The notes: generated by a model from the letters alone, not told the origin. 64,000 nt of DNA from SHZI01 sp041396045 (GCA_041396045.1 JAWKZI010000001.1:186001-250000), one strand, 5' to 3'. Counted from the stretch's first letter, positions 53,043-62,855 are shown. Program-made: numbers and translations.

Positions 53043-54875
53043 ATGTGCGGAATCGTCGGAGCCATAGCTGAACGCAACGTAGTCCCCATCCTGATGGAGG
53101 GACTGCGGCGCCTCGAATATCGCGGCTACGACTCGGCCGGGCTGGCAGTTCTGAACGACGGTCATCTGAAGCGCGAGCGGCGCATGGGCAAGGTGGCGGA
53201 GTTGCAGTCCGCTTTGAACGCCCAGCCGCTGGACGCCCACATCGGCATCGCTCACACCCGCTGGGCTACCCACGGGGCTCCTAGTGAGCTGAACGCGCAC
53301 CCGCACATCTCGCAGGACGGCCTTGCCATAGTCCACAACGGCATCATCGAGAATCACGAAAGCCTGCGGAACGAACTGAAGGCGCTAGGCTATGTTTTCA
53401 GCTCGGACACGGACACGGAGTGCATCGCACACCGCATTCACTTTCATCTGGAGAAAACGTCGAGCCTCTTTGACGCTGTGCGGGCCACTGTCGCGGAACT
53501 CGAAGGTGCCTATGCCCTGGTGGTGTTGAGCGAGGCCAATCCGGGCCAGTTGATCCTGGCACGCTGTGGCTGCCCGGTTGTCATAGGCCTGGGCGACGGC
53601 GAAAACTTTGTAGCCTCTGATGTCTCGGCACTTTTGCCGGTGACCCGTCGTTTCATCTTCCTGGAGGAAGGTGACGTTGCCGAAGTTCATCGCAGCCATG
53701 TGCGGGTGGTCGATGCTGATGGCAAGGCAACACACCGGCCCGTGAAGGAAAGCGAGCTTTCCGCGGACGCCGCGGAGAAGGGGCAGTACCCGCACTACAT
53801 GCTTAAGGAGATCCACGAGCAGCCGCGTTCTGTGGCCCAGACGCTGGCTGAGCGGGTTGCCAATGGCAAACTCCTGGAGGCCGCCTTCGGCCCCAACGCT
53901 ACCGAGATATTCAGCCGTACCGAGGCCGTACACATCGTCGCCTGCGGTACGAGTTTCCATGCAGGTTCTGTCGCCCGCTACCTGATCGAACAGGTGGCAC
54001 GGGTGCCCTGTCACGTGGATATCGCCAGCGAGTATCGCTATCGCAACCCGGTGGTGCCGGGGAACACCCTGTTCGTTACCATTTCGCAGTCGGGCGAAAC
54101 GGCTGACACCCTGGCTGCCCTGCGACTAGCCAAACAGTCCGGCTATCTGGCGACGCTGGCTATTTGCAACGTACCTGAGAGTTCGCTGGTGCGTGAGTCG
54201 TCGCTGGTTATGCTGACCCGCGCCGGACCTGAAATCGGCGTGGCGTCGACCAAGGCGTTTACGACCCAGATCGCGGCCTTGACCATGCTGGTGATTGCCC
54301 TGGCCAAGCATCGTGCCGCTGACAGTGAGCGCGAGCGCGGGCTGGTAACGAGGCTGATCGAGATCCCCGGTCTGATCGAGAAAACCCTGGTGCTGGATGA
54401 AGCGATGCAGACGCTCGCTGCGCGTTTCGCCAACAAGCAGCACGCGCTGTTCCTGGGTCGCGGCATCCTGCATCCGATCGCCATGGAAGGTGCGTTGAAG
54501 CTCAAGGAAATTTCCTACATCCATGCGGAGGCTTACCCGGCCGGCGAGTTGAAGCATGGCCCGCTTGCACTGGTGGATGCTGACATGCCGGTGATCGCTG
54601 TTGCACCGAATAACGATCTGCTGGAAAAGCTGAAGAGCAACCTGATGGAAGTGCGGGCCCGCGGCGGTGAGCTGTTTGTATTCGCCGATCCGGATTCAGG
54701 CTTCGAGTCCAGCGACGGCGTTACCGTGATCACCATGCCGCAGAACGTGACCTATCTGCAGGCACCAATCGTGTATACGATTCCGATGCAGTTGCTCGCC
54801 TATCACGTTGCCATCCTGCGCGGCACCGACGTCGATCAGCCGCGTAATCTCGCCAAATCCGTTACCGTCGAATAG
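53043..54875 (+). CDS. glmS: Glutamine--fructose-6-phosphate aminotransferase (isomerizing)
   Basis: 610 aa (609 in E. coli). Cys2 becomes the N-terminal nucleophile of the glutaminase domain (MCGIVGAIAERNVVPIL, YRGYDSAGLA). Two SIS domains follow (ISQSGETADTLAAL, EISYIHAEAYPAGELKHGP), and the protein ends RNLAKSVTVE. It makes glucosamine-6-phosphate, the precursor for GlmU's pathway. No glmS ribozyme is visible upstream. Confidence 0.96.
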   Translation: MCGIVGAIAERNVVPILMEGLRRLEYRGYDSAGLAVLNDGHLKRERRMGKVAELQSALNAQPLDAHIGIAHTRWATHGAPSELNAHPHISQDGLAIVHNGIIENHESLRNELKALGYVFSSDTDTECIAHRIHFHLEKTSSLFDAVRATVAELEGAYALVVLSEANPGQLILARCGCPVVIGLGDGENFVASDVSALLPVTRRFIFLEEGDVAEVHRSHVRVVDADGKATHRPVKESELSADAAEKGQYPHYMLKEIHEQPRSVAQTLAERVANGKLLEAAFGPNATEIFSRTEAVHIVACGTSFHAGSVARYLIEQVARVPCHVDIASEYRYRNPVVPGNTLFVTISQSGETADTLAALRLAKQSGYLATLAICNVPESSLVRESSLVMLTRAGPEIGVASTKAFTTQIAALTMLVIALAKHRAADSERERGLVTRLIEIPGLIEKTLVLDEAMQTLAARFANKQHALFLGRGILHPIAMEGALKLKEISYIHAEAYPAGELKHGPLALVDADMPVIAVAPNNDLLEKLKSNLMEVRARGGELFVFADPDSGFESSDGVTVITMPQNVTYLQAPIVYTIPMQLLAYHVAILRGTDVDQPRNLAKSVTVE

Positions 54876-54880
54876 AGTCT

Positions 54881-54913
54881 CCCGCAGGCGCGCCTTCAGG
54901 CGCACTTCCGCGG
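54881..54913. repeat. REP-like palindrome after glmS
   Basis: GCGCCT-TC-AGGCGC (54890-54903) flanked by CCCGCAG and CTTCCGCGGG. The central palindrome resembles the one between atpA and atpG. It could also act as a terminator stem, but no T-run follows. Confidence 0.55.
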
Positions 54914-54926
54914 GTGTATCTCTCTG

Positions 54927-55646
54927 ATGAATGTCGAATATTTCAGCATTGATACACGCTTTTGCGGGCCGCCGAGGTCGGGCAATGGCGGCTATGCCTG
55001 TGGCCGCGTCGCGCGGCACCTGACCGGGCCCGCTGCGGTCCGGCTGCTGGCTCCACCACCTCTTGAGACAGAACTGCGACTTGAGTACACCGATAGCCAG
55101 GCACAGTTGCTGAACGGTACGGCGCTGATAGCCGAAGGAAAGTCTCGCACTCTGGAACTGGAGGTTCCGGTTGCACCCACGTACGCGCATGCGGAACAGG
55201 CGTCGTACGCATACATCGGCTTCAAACATCATGATTTTCCGGGATGTTTCGTCTGCGGTCCGGCTCGTGCACCTGGAGACGGGCTACGTATTTTCCCGGG
55301 CGCAGAGCATGATGGTGAACCCGTCGCTGCCCCGTGGATTCCGGACGCATCACTGGGCGGGGTTGATGGCAAGGTGGCGGCAGAATTTCTGTGGTCGGCG
55401 CTGGACTGCACCGGGGCGTTTGCACTGTTGCCAGCCAGAGACGGCGTGACCCTGGTCCTTGGTGAATTGTGCGTATCGCTTGAAGGGACTGCCGAACCTG
55501 GCGACCATTGCGTCGTTCTTGGCTGGCGTCTGGGATCGGAGGGTCGCAAGCATTTGGCGGGCTCGGCGGTGTTCGACACCAAGGGTGCGTTGATCGCCCG
55601 GGCCAGGGCTGTCTGGATCGAGGTACCTCTAGCTCACTGGATATGA
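54927..55646 (+). CDS. Double-hotdog-fold protein, possible acyl-CoA thioesterase
   Basis: 239 aa. Two halves look related to hotdog folds: residues 10-85 (GNGGYACGRVARHLTG, LAPPPLETELRLEY) and 150-235 (EFLWSALDCTGAFAL, GWRLGSEGRKHLAGSAVFDTKGALIARARAVWIEV). Between them is a conserved-looking HHDFPGCFVCGPARAPGDGLRIFPG with two Cys. The C-terminal half resembles PaaI/thioesterase-superfamily sequences. Substrate unknown. No signal peptide. Confidence 0.65.
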   Translation: MNVEYFSIDTRFCGPPRSGNGGYACGRVARHLTGPAAVRLLAPPPLETELRLEYTDSQAQLLNGTALIAEGKSRTLELEVPVAPTYAHAEQASYAYIGFKHHDFPGCFVCGPARAPGDGLRIFPGAEHDGEPVAAPWIPDASLGGVDGKVAAEFLWSALDCTGAFALLPARDGVTLVLGELCVSLEGTAEPGDHCVVLGWRLGSEGRKHLAGSAVFDTKGALIARARAVWIEVPLAHWI

Positions 55647-55712
55647 TGGATTGGCGAACGTGATGAATCGCTGGACCTGGCCTGGTGGCCACTTTGCTTC
55701 AAGGTTGGATAC

Positions 55713-56063
55713 ATGACGCAGAACTTCCCCAACGACGAGACTGGCGATCTCTTGCGGCTGATGCAGGAACAGGGCGATGACTTGTCGGTCGCTCGCGATG
55801 TCGATTTCTTTCTGATTTTTGACGCGAAGGACCAGGCTGCCGAATTTGCCAGGCGTAGCGATTTGGGGCCAGAGTTTCGCGTGTGTGTCGAACGCTATGA
55901 AAAGACCAGCAAATGGCAGGTGACACTCACGGTGCACATGACCCCGATATATGCCGAGTTGCTGATTCTGGAAAAGCAGATTGCGCGTCTGGGCCGTGAG
56001 CAGCGTGGCAAGTCCGACGGCTGGGGCTGTGGTCCGGCAACGTCAGCGCGGGAGAAACCTTAG
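55713..56063 (+). CDS. RraB-family (ribonuclease E inhibitor B) protein
   Basis: 116 aa. FPNDETGDLLRLMQEQGDDLSVARDVDFFLIF and the later VTLTVHMTPIYAELLILEKQIARLG and SDGWGC match the RraB family, which binds RNase E and alters mRNA decay in E. coli. The length is short but near that of the core domain. A divergent variant of unknown partner is possible. Orphan gene, 66 bp after the hotdog gene. Confidence 0.75.
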   Translation: MTQNFPNDETGDLLRLMQEQGDDLSVARDVDFFLIFDAKDQAAEFARRSDLGPEFRVCVERYEKTSKWQVTLTVHMTPIYAELLILEKQIARLGREQRGKSDGWGCGPATSAREKP

Positions 56064-56112
56064 CCGCCATCAATAATGATCGCGGCCAAAGTTGCTCCGG
56101 CAGCAGGTGTTT

Positions 56113-56976
56113 TCAGTCCTCCAGGGACGCGGCATGGTGGCGCAGATGGTCTTCGATCACGGTACTGATGAAGTAATAGCCATGATCGTAACCGGCGTGT
56201 CGCCGCAGTGTCAGCGGGTAGCCCACCGCCTTCGCAGCACGCTCCAGGAGTTCAGGTTTCAGCTGGTCCACCAGAAATTCATCGGCCAGTCCCTGATCGA
56301 CCAGCAGGGCTGGGCGGTCAGCGGCGGAACTCATGTCCTTCAGCAACTCCGTGGCGTCGTATTGTCGCCAGGTGTTCTTGTCGGTGCCCAGGTAACGGGG
56401 CAAGGCGCGTTGACCCCAGGGGCTCTGCATCGCTGCTGCAATCGGCGCGATGGCTGACAGGCTCCGAAAGCGCTCCGGGTGTTTCAAGCCGATCGTCAAT
56501 GCGCCATGGCCACCCATCGAATGGCCAAACAGACCAACGCGTTCCTTCCTCACTGGAAAAGAAGCTGTCACCAGGTCCAGCAGTTCCTGGGCCACATAGC
56601 TATACATTCGATAGTTTGCCGACCATGGTGACTCTGTGGCGTCCACGTAGAAGCCGGCGCCCAGGCCGAAGTCATAGGTTTCATCATCGCCCGGCAGCCG
56701 CACACCGCGCGGGCTGGTGTCAGGTGTCAGTAGCGCCAGGCCCAACTCAGCGGCAACGCGCTGGGCGCCCGCCTTGAATGCGAAGGTTTCCTCCGTACAG
56801 GTGAGCCCGGCCAGGTAGACCACCATTGGCACCTGCTCCTGTTCCGCTTGTGGTGGCAGATACAGACCAAAACGCATATCGCATGCAGTGGATTTGGCAG
56901 CGTGGGTGTAAAAGCGTTGCTCGCCGTCGAAGCAGCGGTAGCTGGCGGACAGGGTCAGTTTTTCCGTCGAATTCAT
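56113..56976 (-). CDS. fghA: S-formylglutathione hydrolase
   Basis: 287 aa alpha/beta hydrolase from ATG 56976, with GGAG eight bases upstream. Esterase D features: LTCTEETFAFKAGAQRVAAELG, TSPRG, the nucleophile elbow GLFGHSMGGHGALT, and the catalytic His in HAGYDHGYYF. It hydrolyses S-formylglutathione to formate and glutathione in formaldehyde detoxification. The partner glutathione-dependent formaldehyde dehydrogenase is not in this window. The frame extends upstream to 57117 with no homology. Confidence 0.93.
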   Translation of the reverse strand: MNSTEKLTLSASYRCFDGEQRFYTHAAKSTACDMRFGLYLPPQAEQEQVPMVVYLAGLTCTEETFAFKAGAQRVAAELGLALLTPDTSPRGVRLPGDDETYDFGLGAGFYVDATESPWSANYRMYSYVAQELLDLVTASFPVRKERVGLFGHSMGGHGALTIGLKHPERFRSLSAIAPIAAAMQSPWGQRALPRYLGTDKNTWRQYDATELLKDMSSAADRPALLVDQGLADEFLVDQLKPELLERAAKAVGYPLTLRRHAGYDHGYYFISTVIEDHLRHHAASLED

Positions 56977-57076
56977 AGGTACATCTCCAGTAGGCTGCCC
57001 CCATCTTCTCATTTGCAGCTGGCAGTTGAGCCTTAACGCGATGCGGAACTCCCGGGCACTGAAGGAATAGCGGTCC

Positions 57077-58126
57077 ATGACCATCCCCTCCCCATCTGTG
57101 CAAGCCCGGTCAATCATTGCAAATCTCGAGCGAATTGCGCTGCTGGCACATCGTTACCGCTACGCTTTGGCACCTGTCAGTTTCGGGATTGGCCTGGCCA
57201 GCTTCTTTCTGATCCAGCGCAGGGAAGGGCTGGCCGAGTGGATCGCGATTCTCTTGCTACTGGTATGGCTGGCCGGGCAAGCTGAAGCCACGCTGGGACG
57301 CCACCTGAAAGTAGCGCCGGGAATACTGCGCTTCTTCACCCAGCAGGCCCACCAGGAGACCTTCTTCTTCACCCTGCCATTCCTGCTGCGCACCACGAGC
57401 TGGGACAGTGGCCAGGCCATTTTCACAGGCAGTGTGATCGTCGCTGCGTTGTGCTCGATGTGGGATCCCCTGTATTTCGGCCGAATCGCCTCACGCCGGT
57501 GGCTATTGCTGCTCTTTCACGTACTGGCGATTTATCTGACGATGCTGATTGCGCTGCCGCTGGTTCTGAATCTGACCACTGGCCAGACCCTGCGGCTGTC
57601 GGCAGCCGCAGTGGTCATCCTCGCTCTGCCCTCATTACCAGCAGTGATCGGCGGTCACGGGCTCCGCCGCTGGGCAGCAATCCTGGCCGGTGCGCTGGTT
57701 TTCGGGATGCTGGCCTGGGCCATCCGGCCGTGGGTTCCGCCGGCAGTACTGTGGATCGGCGAGGGTGCGGTCACCCAAACCGTCGATGTCGACAACCGTA
57801 CCCCTGGACCTGCGCTAAGGACGGTGACACCCCGGGAACTGGTCAACCAGGGGTTGTATGCATATACGGCCATCCATGCGCCGCGCGGCTTGAATGAACG
57901 GGTCTATCACCGCTGGCTTCAGGACGGCCGTGAAATCGAACAGATTCCGCTGGATATCGTTGGTGGACGTGAGAACGGCTATCGAGTGTGGAGTCACAAG
58001 GAGCTTTTTCCGGCTGAACCCTCGGGAGCATGGCTGGTGCAGACAGTGACCGAAAGCGGTCAGTTGATCGGTCAGATGCGGTTCAGGGTTACCGACGAGT
58101 ACAATGCTCCTGGACCAAAACCCTAG
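57077..58126 (+). CDS. DUF5924/DUF2914-type membrane protein
   Basis: 349 aa. About seven membrane helices occupy residues 25-225 (VSFGIGLASFFLI, IAILLLLVWLAGQAE, ETFFFTLPFLLRTTSW, LLLLFHVLAIYLTMLIALPLVL, WAAILAGALVFGMLAWA). A C-terminal soluble beta domain (about 245-345, VYHRWLQDGREIEQIPLDIVGGRENGYRVWS) has the look of DUF2914. Function unknown; the latter domain faces the periplasm by hydropathy. Divergent from fghA. Confidence 0.78.
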   Translation: MTIPSPSVQARSIIANLERIALLAHRYRYALAPVSFGIGLASFFLIQRREGLAEWIAILLLLVWLAGQAEATLGRHLKVAPGILRFFTQQAHQETFFFTLPFLLRTTSWDSGQAIFTGSVIVAALCSMWDPLYFGRIASRRWLLLLFHVLAIYLTMLIALPLVLNLTTGQTLRLSAAAVVILALPSLPAVIGGHGLRRWAAILAGALVFGMLAWAIRPWVPPAVLWIGEGAVTQTVDVDNRTPGPALRTVTPRELVNQGLYAYTAIHAPRGLNERVYHRWLQDGREIEQIPLDIVGGRENGYRVWSHKELFPAEPSGAWLVQTVTESGQLIGQMRFRVTDEYNAPGPKP

Positions 58127-58225
58127 GCAATTGGCGGCCTCAGGCCCTACTGCCGATAATCTGTCAACTAACTGTTTATATACTGGCTAGTCGAATCATC
58201 CCGGCAGCCTGAAGGAGTAGTCGCG

Positions 58226-59251
58226 GTGGAAGTCGACATCATTCTGGAGCCAGATCTGGGGCCCGCCCAACTCGTGGAACTGGCTACCGCGGCTGAGAAA
58301 TACGGCATCCGTGCGCTATGGACATCCAACTATTTCGCCCACTGGGATCCTTTCATCAGCCTCGTGCCGGTGGCCCAGGCCACGAAGAAGTTGAAAATTG
58401 GCGCGCTCGCGATCAGCCCCTTCGAGATGCACCCATTGAAGATCGCCAATGCGCTGTTGAGCCTCAACGAACTGTCCGGCGGCAGGGCCATGGCGGCAAT
58501 CGGCGCCGGCGAGGGTAACCTCGATGCGATGGCCCTGACCAAGCCCAAAAAGATTGTTGTGGCCGTACGTGAGGCCCTGGAAATTGTCATCGGAGCGGGC
58601 CAGAAGAAGCTCGCGAAGGATGGCTACAAGGGCGAAGAATTCAACGTCACGTATCCCTGTGCCTACGACTGGCTGAAGGCACCGCCCCCCTTCGTGTATG
58701 GCACGGCCTATCGCCACATGATGATGCGCATGGAAGCCCGTGTGGCTGACGGCGTATTCATTGGTTGTACGCCCACCGAGATCATCAAGCCGGCCATGGA
58801 GCAGGTACGTATCGGAGAGGCCAAGCGCGAACCTGGCATGAAGCCCATCCGCGTGAACAGTTTCTGGGCCTGGCACGTCAAGAAGGATCGCGAGGAAGCT
58901 TACCGGGAGTCACGTCGCGAGTTGGCCTGGCGGGCGCGCAAGCTCGACGGTGATCTCATCAAGCTCTGGCTGTCAACCGAGGAAGTGCAGTTGGTCGTCA
59001 GCAATTTCGATAACTTCGTGGCCGCCTGGTTCGACCGCTCCGGCAATGTGCAAGGCGTACCGGTAGAGCTCTGCAATCGACTTTGTGAAGGTCTGACGTC
59101 TACCGGTGGAATCGAAGACCTGGATCGCGAAATAGAACGATTCCGGAATTTCGCCCGTGCTGGTCAGACTGAAATCGGCTTTCGGTTGCATGACAAGCCG
59201 ATGGACGCGCTGAAGATCATCGGCGAAAAGGTAGTTCCCGCGCTGCGCTAA
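58226..59251 (+). CDS. Luciferase-like (LLM) flavin-dependent oxidoreductase
   Basis: 341 aa from GTG 58226, AAGGAG nine bases upstream. Bacterial-luciferase-like TIM barrel: VELATAAEKYGIRALWTSNYFAHWDPFISLVPVAQATKKLKIG, then GRAMAAIGAGEG and DGVFIGCTPTEI. The layout resembles the F420-dependent methylene-H4MPT-reductase-like branch, but cofactor (FMN or F420) and substrate cannot be read here. Stands alone between a membrane gene and a convergent HD-domain gene. Confidence 0.8.
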   Translation: MEVDIILEPDLGPAQLVELATAAEKYGIRALWTSNYFAHWDPFISLVPVAQATKKLKIGALAISPFEMHPLKIANALLSLNELSGGRAMAAIGAGEGNLDAMALTKPKKIVVAVREALEIVIGAGQKKLAKDGYKGEEFNVTYPCAYDWLKAPPPFVYGTAYRHMMMRMEARVADGVFIGCTPTEIIKPAMEQVRIGEAKREPGMKPIRVNSFWAWHVKKDREEAYRESRRELAWRARKLDGDLIKLWLSTEEVQLVVSNFDNFVAAWFDRSGNVQGVPVELCNRLCEGLTSTGGIEDLDREIERFRNFARAGQTEIGFRLHDKPMDALKIIGEKVVPALR

Positions 59252-59294
59252 CCACAGAAGCGCATCCGCTGATCCAGGTGGTGAGAAGGTGCTG

Positions 59295-60374
59295 CTACAG
59301 GCCCAGCGACGCGGCGGGCGCGTTCAGATTGGCCAACTGCCGGCTGACCAGAGCCCCGACTGATGCGGTGGGATCAGCGAGCACCGTGAACACCGGTGGC
59401 TTGCGCCGCAGGCCGGCCAGCCCGTCACTTTCCAGAAGCCGCGCGAGATAAGCCATGTTCTGTTCGATGGCGAGCAGATATGGATTCTGCCCACCGAACA
59501 GGATGTTCATGTACCGGTAGGCGTGGTTGAAGCCGGTCTCCAGTCGTTTGCGCGCGCCCATCTCCCAGAAGCCCGGCGTCTGACGAAGCAAATCCATACC
59601 GGAGGCGTAGCGTACGATGCGCTCCTGCGGACTGCGCTGATTGACCGCGATGCCAGCCAGCACAAACTCACCGAAAAGCCGATCCCGGCATTTCTCGAGG
59701 TAGCAGCGATCTGCCATCTGGGCGAGCAGGTCGGCAGTACCGAGCAGGTGCCCGACCGTACTGTCTAGCGGATCTTCCAGCTCAATCTCGTCAAGTTCGA
59801 TTTCGTAGCCGGTGAAATGAACCAGTTTGCGGGCAGCAGGCACCCAGTTTCCGAGTCCGATTGCCGGCAGGTAAGTAGTCAGAAAATCCGCGCTGCGGGA
59901 TATGTGGTACGCCGTGAACTCGGCGCCGTTCAAATGGCGCTCGCCAACCCGACGGATGTAACCGGAATCGTGGAACAGGGCGCAGACCAGTCCGGCAACA
60001 GCACGCTCGTGTCCGAGCCGGTCGGTGTCCGGCACTGTCTGTTCGTATCCGGCCAGCAGCCGGGCCATGGCCAGCGTTACGTCTAGCGAGTGCTGCTGAT
60101 CGTGATACAGGGTATCGCAGCCGATGTAGCCATCGGCGTGACCCCGAAACAGGCGGCGGAAATCGTGGAAGGCCAGCCACAGCGGATCAAAATTCGAGCC
60201 TGGCCAGGTCGTAGCAAATAATTCCTGGCACGCACTTCGAACGTCGTCCACACAACTGACACGCACCGTATTGCTGACGTCGTAGTCGTTACGGCGCTCT
60301 CCGGGCTTGAATTCGAAACCGGGTTTTGGACTCACCGGCCGATTCTGGCACGCAATTGCAGCGCGCTCCACCAA
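59295..60374 (-). CDS. HD-domain phosphohydrolase-like protein
   Basis: 359 aa from TTG 60374; GTG 60371 or 60335 are alternatives and the family start is unclear. An HD-type metal site is visible: YHDQQHSLDVTLAMARLL near residue 90 and LFHDSGYIRR near residue 133, with a further GTADLLAQMADR near 215. This spacing is like PDE-type HD domains. The substrate could be a cyclic nucleotide, but sequence alone does not show it. Convergent with the LLM gene. Confidence 0.72.
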   Translation of the reverse strand: MVERAAIACQNRPVSPKPGFEFKPGERRNDYDVSNTVRVSCVDDVRSACQELFATTWPGSNFDPLWLAFHDFRRLFRGHADGYIGCDTLYHDQQHSLDVTLAMARLLAGYEQTVPDTDRLGHERAVAGLVCALFHDSGYIRRVGERHLNGAEFTAYHISRSADFLTTYLPAIGLGNWVPAARKLVHFTGYEIELDEIELEDPLDSTVGHLLGTADLLAQMADRCYLEKCRDRLFGEFVLAGIAVNQRSPQERIVRYASGMDLLRQTPGFWEMGARKRLETGFNHAYRYMNILFGGQNPYLLAIEQNMAYLARLLESDGLAGLRRKPPVFTVLADPTASVGALVSRQLANLNAPAASLGL

Positions 60375-60494
60375 CCATGCCGATGATTTCGTAAAGAAAC
60401 ACCCCGCGCCGCCGGCGCGGCGACAATCTCGAGCAGAAACCCCGGGGAATCAGGCTGCAGGCAGCCGGGTGTATTCCATGCTGTGCTGCATTTT

Positions 60495-61175
60495 TCAGGT
60501 ACAGAGTACCGGCAACCCCTGTTCCTGCCGGATTTTCTGCACCTTCAGCAATCCCTCAAGGGCCGCATTCCGCGCACTGACCGCACTCGGGTGTGCCGGG
60601 TCGATGCTGGTCCACCGGGCATACACGGCGTCGGCCTTGCTGGAATTACCGGACTCCTCCGCTGCCATGGCTTCGATCAGCAGCGCATAGTTGCGGCGGC
60701 GCGGGTCGGTCTCGGAGGCGAAGGCCTTCTCGGCCCGGCTGATGGCCGTGACATGCCGACAATGTGCCAGTTCCTCACCTGCAGCAAAATTCAGGTCACC
60801 GATTTGGGCCTTGAGCGTCTTGTTGGCCTGGGACAGCTCCGGATTGGCTGCGCCGGCCACGGCCGGTGCCGATTTGCCGGCCACAGGCGTGCTTGCCGAT
60901 CTCTTCTCCCGCTCTGCGCCACTGACGGCCCCGACAGCTGCACCCGATGCAGCGCCCACTGCGGCTGAGCGCAGCGCATTGTTCATCGCGTCGCCGCCCC
61001 AGAAGATGCTGCCCACCGCACCTGCCACCAGTCCGCCAACGGCACCGGATTTTGCACCGCTGGAGGCACCCTGCTTCGCACCCGCACTGCAACCAGCCAC
61101 CGCGATGACCAGTGCCAGGCAAATTCCCTGGCAGAGGCGCCTGCTGGCTGCCGTTGTTGACCTGTACCTGATCAC
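60495..61175 (-). CDS. Glycine-zipper lipoprotein
   Basis: 226 aa from GTG 61175. A lipoprotein signal ends in VAGC (Cys near residue 29). A Gly/Ala-rich zipper follows (about 35-85: GAVGGLVAGAVGS, AAVGAASGAAVGAVSGAE), then a Ser/Ala linker and a C-terminal helical TPR-like segment (about 130-220). Glycine-zipper lipoproteins often insert in or stabilise the outer membrane. Specific role unknown. Confidence 0.75.
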   Translation of the reverse strand: MIRYRSTTAASRRLCQGICLALVIAVAGCSAGAKQGASSGAKSGAVGGLVAGAVGSIFWGGDAMNNALRSAAVGAASGAAVGAVSGAEREKRSASTPVAGKSAPAVAGAANPELSQANKTLKAQIGDLNFAAGEELAHCRHVTAISRAEKAFASETDPRRRNYALLIEAMAAEESGNSSKADAVYARWTSIDPAHPSAVSARNAALEGLLKVQKIRQEQGLPVLCT

Positions 61176-61287
61176 GAAACCAGTCTATCAGAGGCAATCG
61201 GAACGAATCCGCTACCATGACCTCCGCTGCTGCGGATCGACCAGCCGATCAGCCAATTCGGTCCAATCCACGATCAGAGGAATACAA

Positions 61288-61641
61288 ATGACGACTCATA
61301 CCCTGTGCCGTACTGACGAATTACCGGTTGGCCAACACCGGGTGTTTACGGTGGCCGGCCAGAAGATGCTGGTGTTCCACCTCGACGACGGCTTCTACGC
61401 TACGCAAACGCATTGCACACATGTGTTCGCGCCGCTCGCCAAGGGCAAGGTTGTAGAGCAGTGTCAGATTCAGTGCCCGTTTCATCGGGCCCGATTCGAT
61501 ATTCGTACCGGCCGTGTCATCCAGTGGGCCAACTGGCCGCCAGGCATTGTTAATGTGCTGAACGCCGTGCGTCATGAAAAGCCCCTGCAGACCTGGCCGG
61601 TGCGCGTTGCTGGCAACCAGGTGCAAGTGGATATTGCATGA
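61288..61641 (+). CDS. Rieske [2Fe-2S] ferredoxin-like protein
   Basis: 117 aa from ATG 61288, AGAGG seven bases upstream. Rieske ligands are C-x-H in THCTHVFAPL and C-x2-H in CPFHRARFD. The fold is like the ferredoxin components of aromatic dioxygenases or NirD-type proteins. It overlaps the MFS gene start by 4 bp (ATGA), so the two are coupled, an odd pairing of electron-transfer and transport genes. Confidence 0.87.
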   Translation: MTTHTLCRTDELPVGQHRVFTVAGQKMLVFHLDDGFYATQTHCTHVFAPLAKGKVVEQCQIQCPFHRARFDIRTGRVIQWANWPPGIVNVLNAVRHEKPLQTWPVRVAGNQVQVDIA

Positions 61642-62855
61642 CGGTAGCGCCGCGTCGGGCGCTGGTCTTCGTCCTCGTTACCATCTTCATCGACACGGTC
61701 GGCTTCGGGATCATTATCCCGGTCCTGCCGGGCCTTCTGATGGATCTGCTGGACAGTTCGCTGAGTACAGCAGCGCTCTACGGCGGCTGGCTGATGTTTC
61801 TGTTTTCGGCGCTGCAGTTTGTCAGCGCCCCGATACTCGGCAACCTGAGCGACCATTTTGGCCGGCGACCGATACTCCTGGGCTCATTGGCAGCGTTCTC
61901 TGCTGACTTCGTTGTCATGGGTCTGGCCCCCACGATTGGCTGGCTGTTCGTGGGTCGCGCATTGTCCGGGGTGTTCAGTGCGACTTACCCGGTTGCCAGC
62001 GCCTACGTTGCCGACCTGACCGCGCCAGAACAACGGGCACGCAGTTTCGGATTGATGGGCGCGGCCTGGGGCCTTGGCTTCGTGGTTGGCCCGGCCATCG
62101 GCGGAATGCTGGGTGATGCCAATCCGCGTTTGCCGTTTTTCGTTGCCGCCGGCCTGGCGGCCGCCAATGTCATCTATGGCTACTTCGTGTTGCCGGAAAG
62201 TCTTGCGCCGGCCAATCGTCGTCCATTTTCACTGGCTCGGGCCAATCCCGTGGGCGCATTCCGGCAGATGCGCAAGTACCCGCTGGTGATGGGCTTGCTG
62301 GGTGCCCTGTTCCTCTATCACATCGCGCACGATGCCAATCCCTCCACCTGGACTTACGTGACCATGGCCAAGTTCAGTTGGACAGCGCGGGACGTGGGCC
62401 TGTCGATGAGTTTCGTCGGCCTCTGTGCCGCGTTGGTGCAGGGTCTGGCTGTGGGGCCGATCGTGAAACGCTTCGGTGAGCAGCGGGCAATGACCGTCGG
62501 ATTCACGCTGTACGGCGTCAGCTTTCTGGGTTATGCCTTTGCCACGGCCGGATGGCAGATGTATGCGTGGATCGTCCCGTTTGCGTTTGGTTCGATTGCC
62601 AGTGCAGCAGCTACCGCAATCCTGTCGCGGCAGGTGCCGTCCAATCAGCAGGGTGAACTGCAGGGTGCCATTGCCAGCGTGCGCAGTGTCACGGCCTGCA
62701 TCGCACCGCCATTGATGACCGGGCTCTTCAGCTATTTCACCTCACCCGTGGCACCGGCATATTTCCCGGGTGCCTCTTTTCTGGCTGCGGCAATACTGAC
62801 GTTTACCGCATTGTTGCTCGTGATGGGGGTCATGCGCCGCAGTGCCCGGCCGTAG
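61638..62855 (+). CDS. MFS transporter, TetA/TCR-like drug exporter
   Basis: 405 aa, about twelve transmembrane helices. MFS motif A is GNLSDHFGRRPILLGS at about 70-85, and GLGFVVGPAIGGMLGD is the antiporter motif C. VLVTIFIDTVGFGIIIPVLPGLL at the N-terminus matches the TetA(A)-like TCR family. It likely exports a hydrophobic compound by proton antiport; resistance to tetracycline should not be assumed. No TetR-type regulator is adjacent. Confidence 0.85.
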   Translation: MTVAPRRALVFVLVTIFIDTVGFGIIIPVLPGLLMDLLDSSLSTAALYGGWLMFLFSALQFVSAPILGNLSDHFGRRPILLGSLAAFSADFVVMGLAPTIGWLFVGRALSGVFSATYPVASAYVADLTAPEQRARSFGLMGAAWGLGFVVGPAIGGMLGDANPRLPFFVAAGLAAANVIYGYFVLPESLAPANRRPFSLARANPVGAFRQMRKYPLVMGLLGALFLYHIAHDANPSTWTYVTMAKFSWTARDVGLSMSFVGLCAALVQGLAVGPIVKRFGEQRAMTVGFTLYGVSFLGYAFATAGWQMYAWIVPFAFGSIASAAATAILSRQVPSNQQGELQGAIASVRSVTACIAPPLMTGLFSYFTSPVAPAYFPGASFLAAAILTFTALLLVMGVMRRSARP

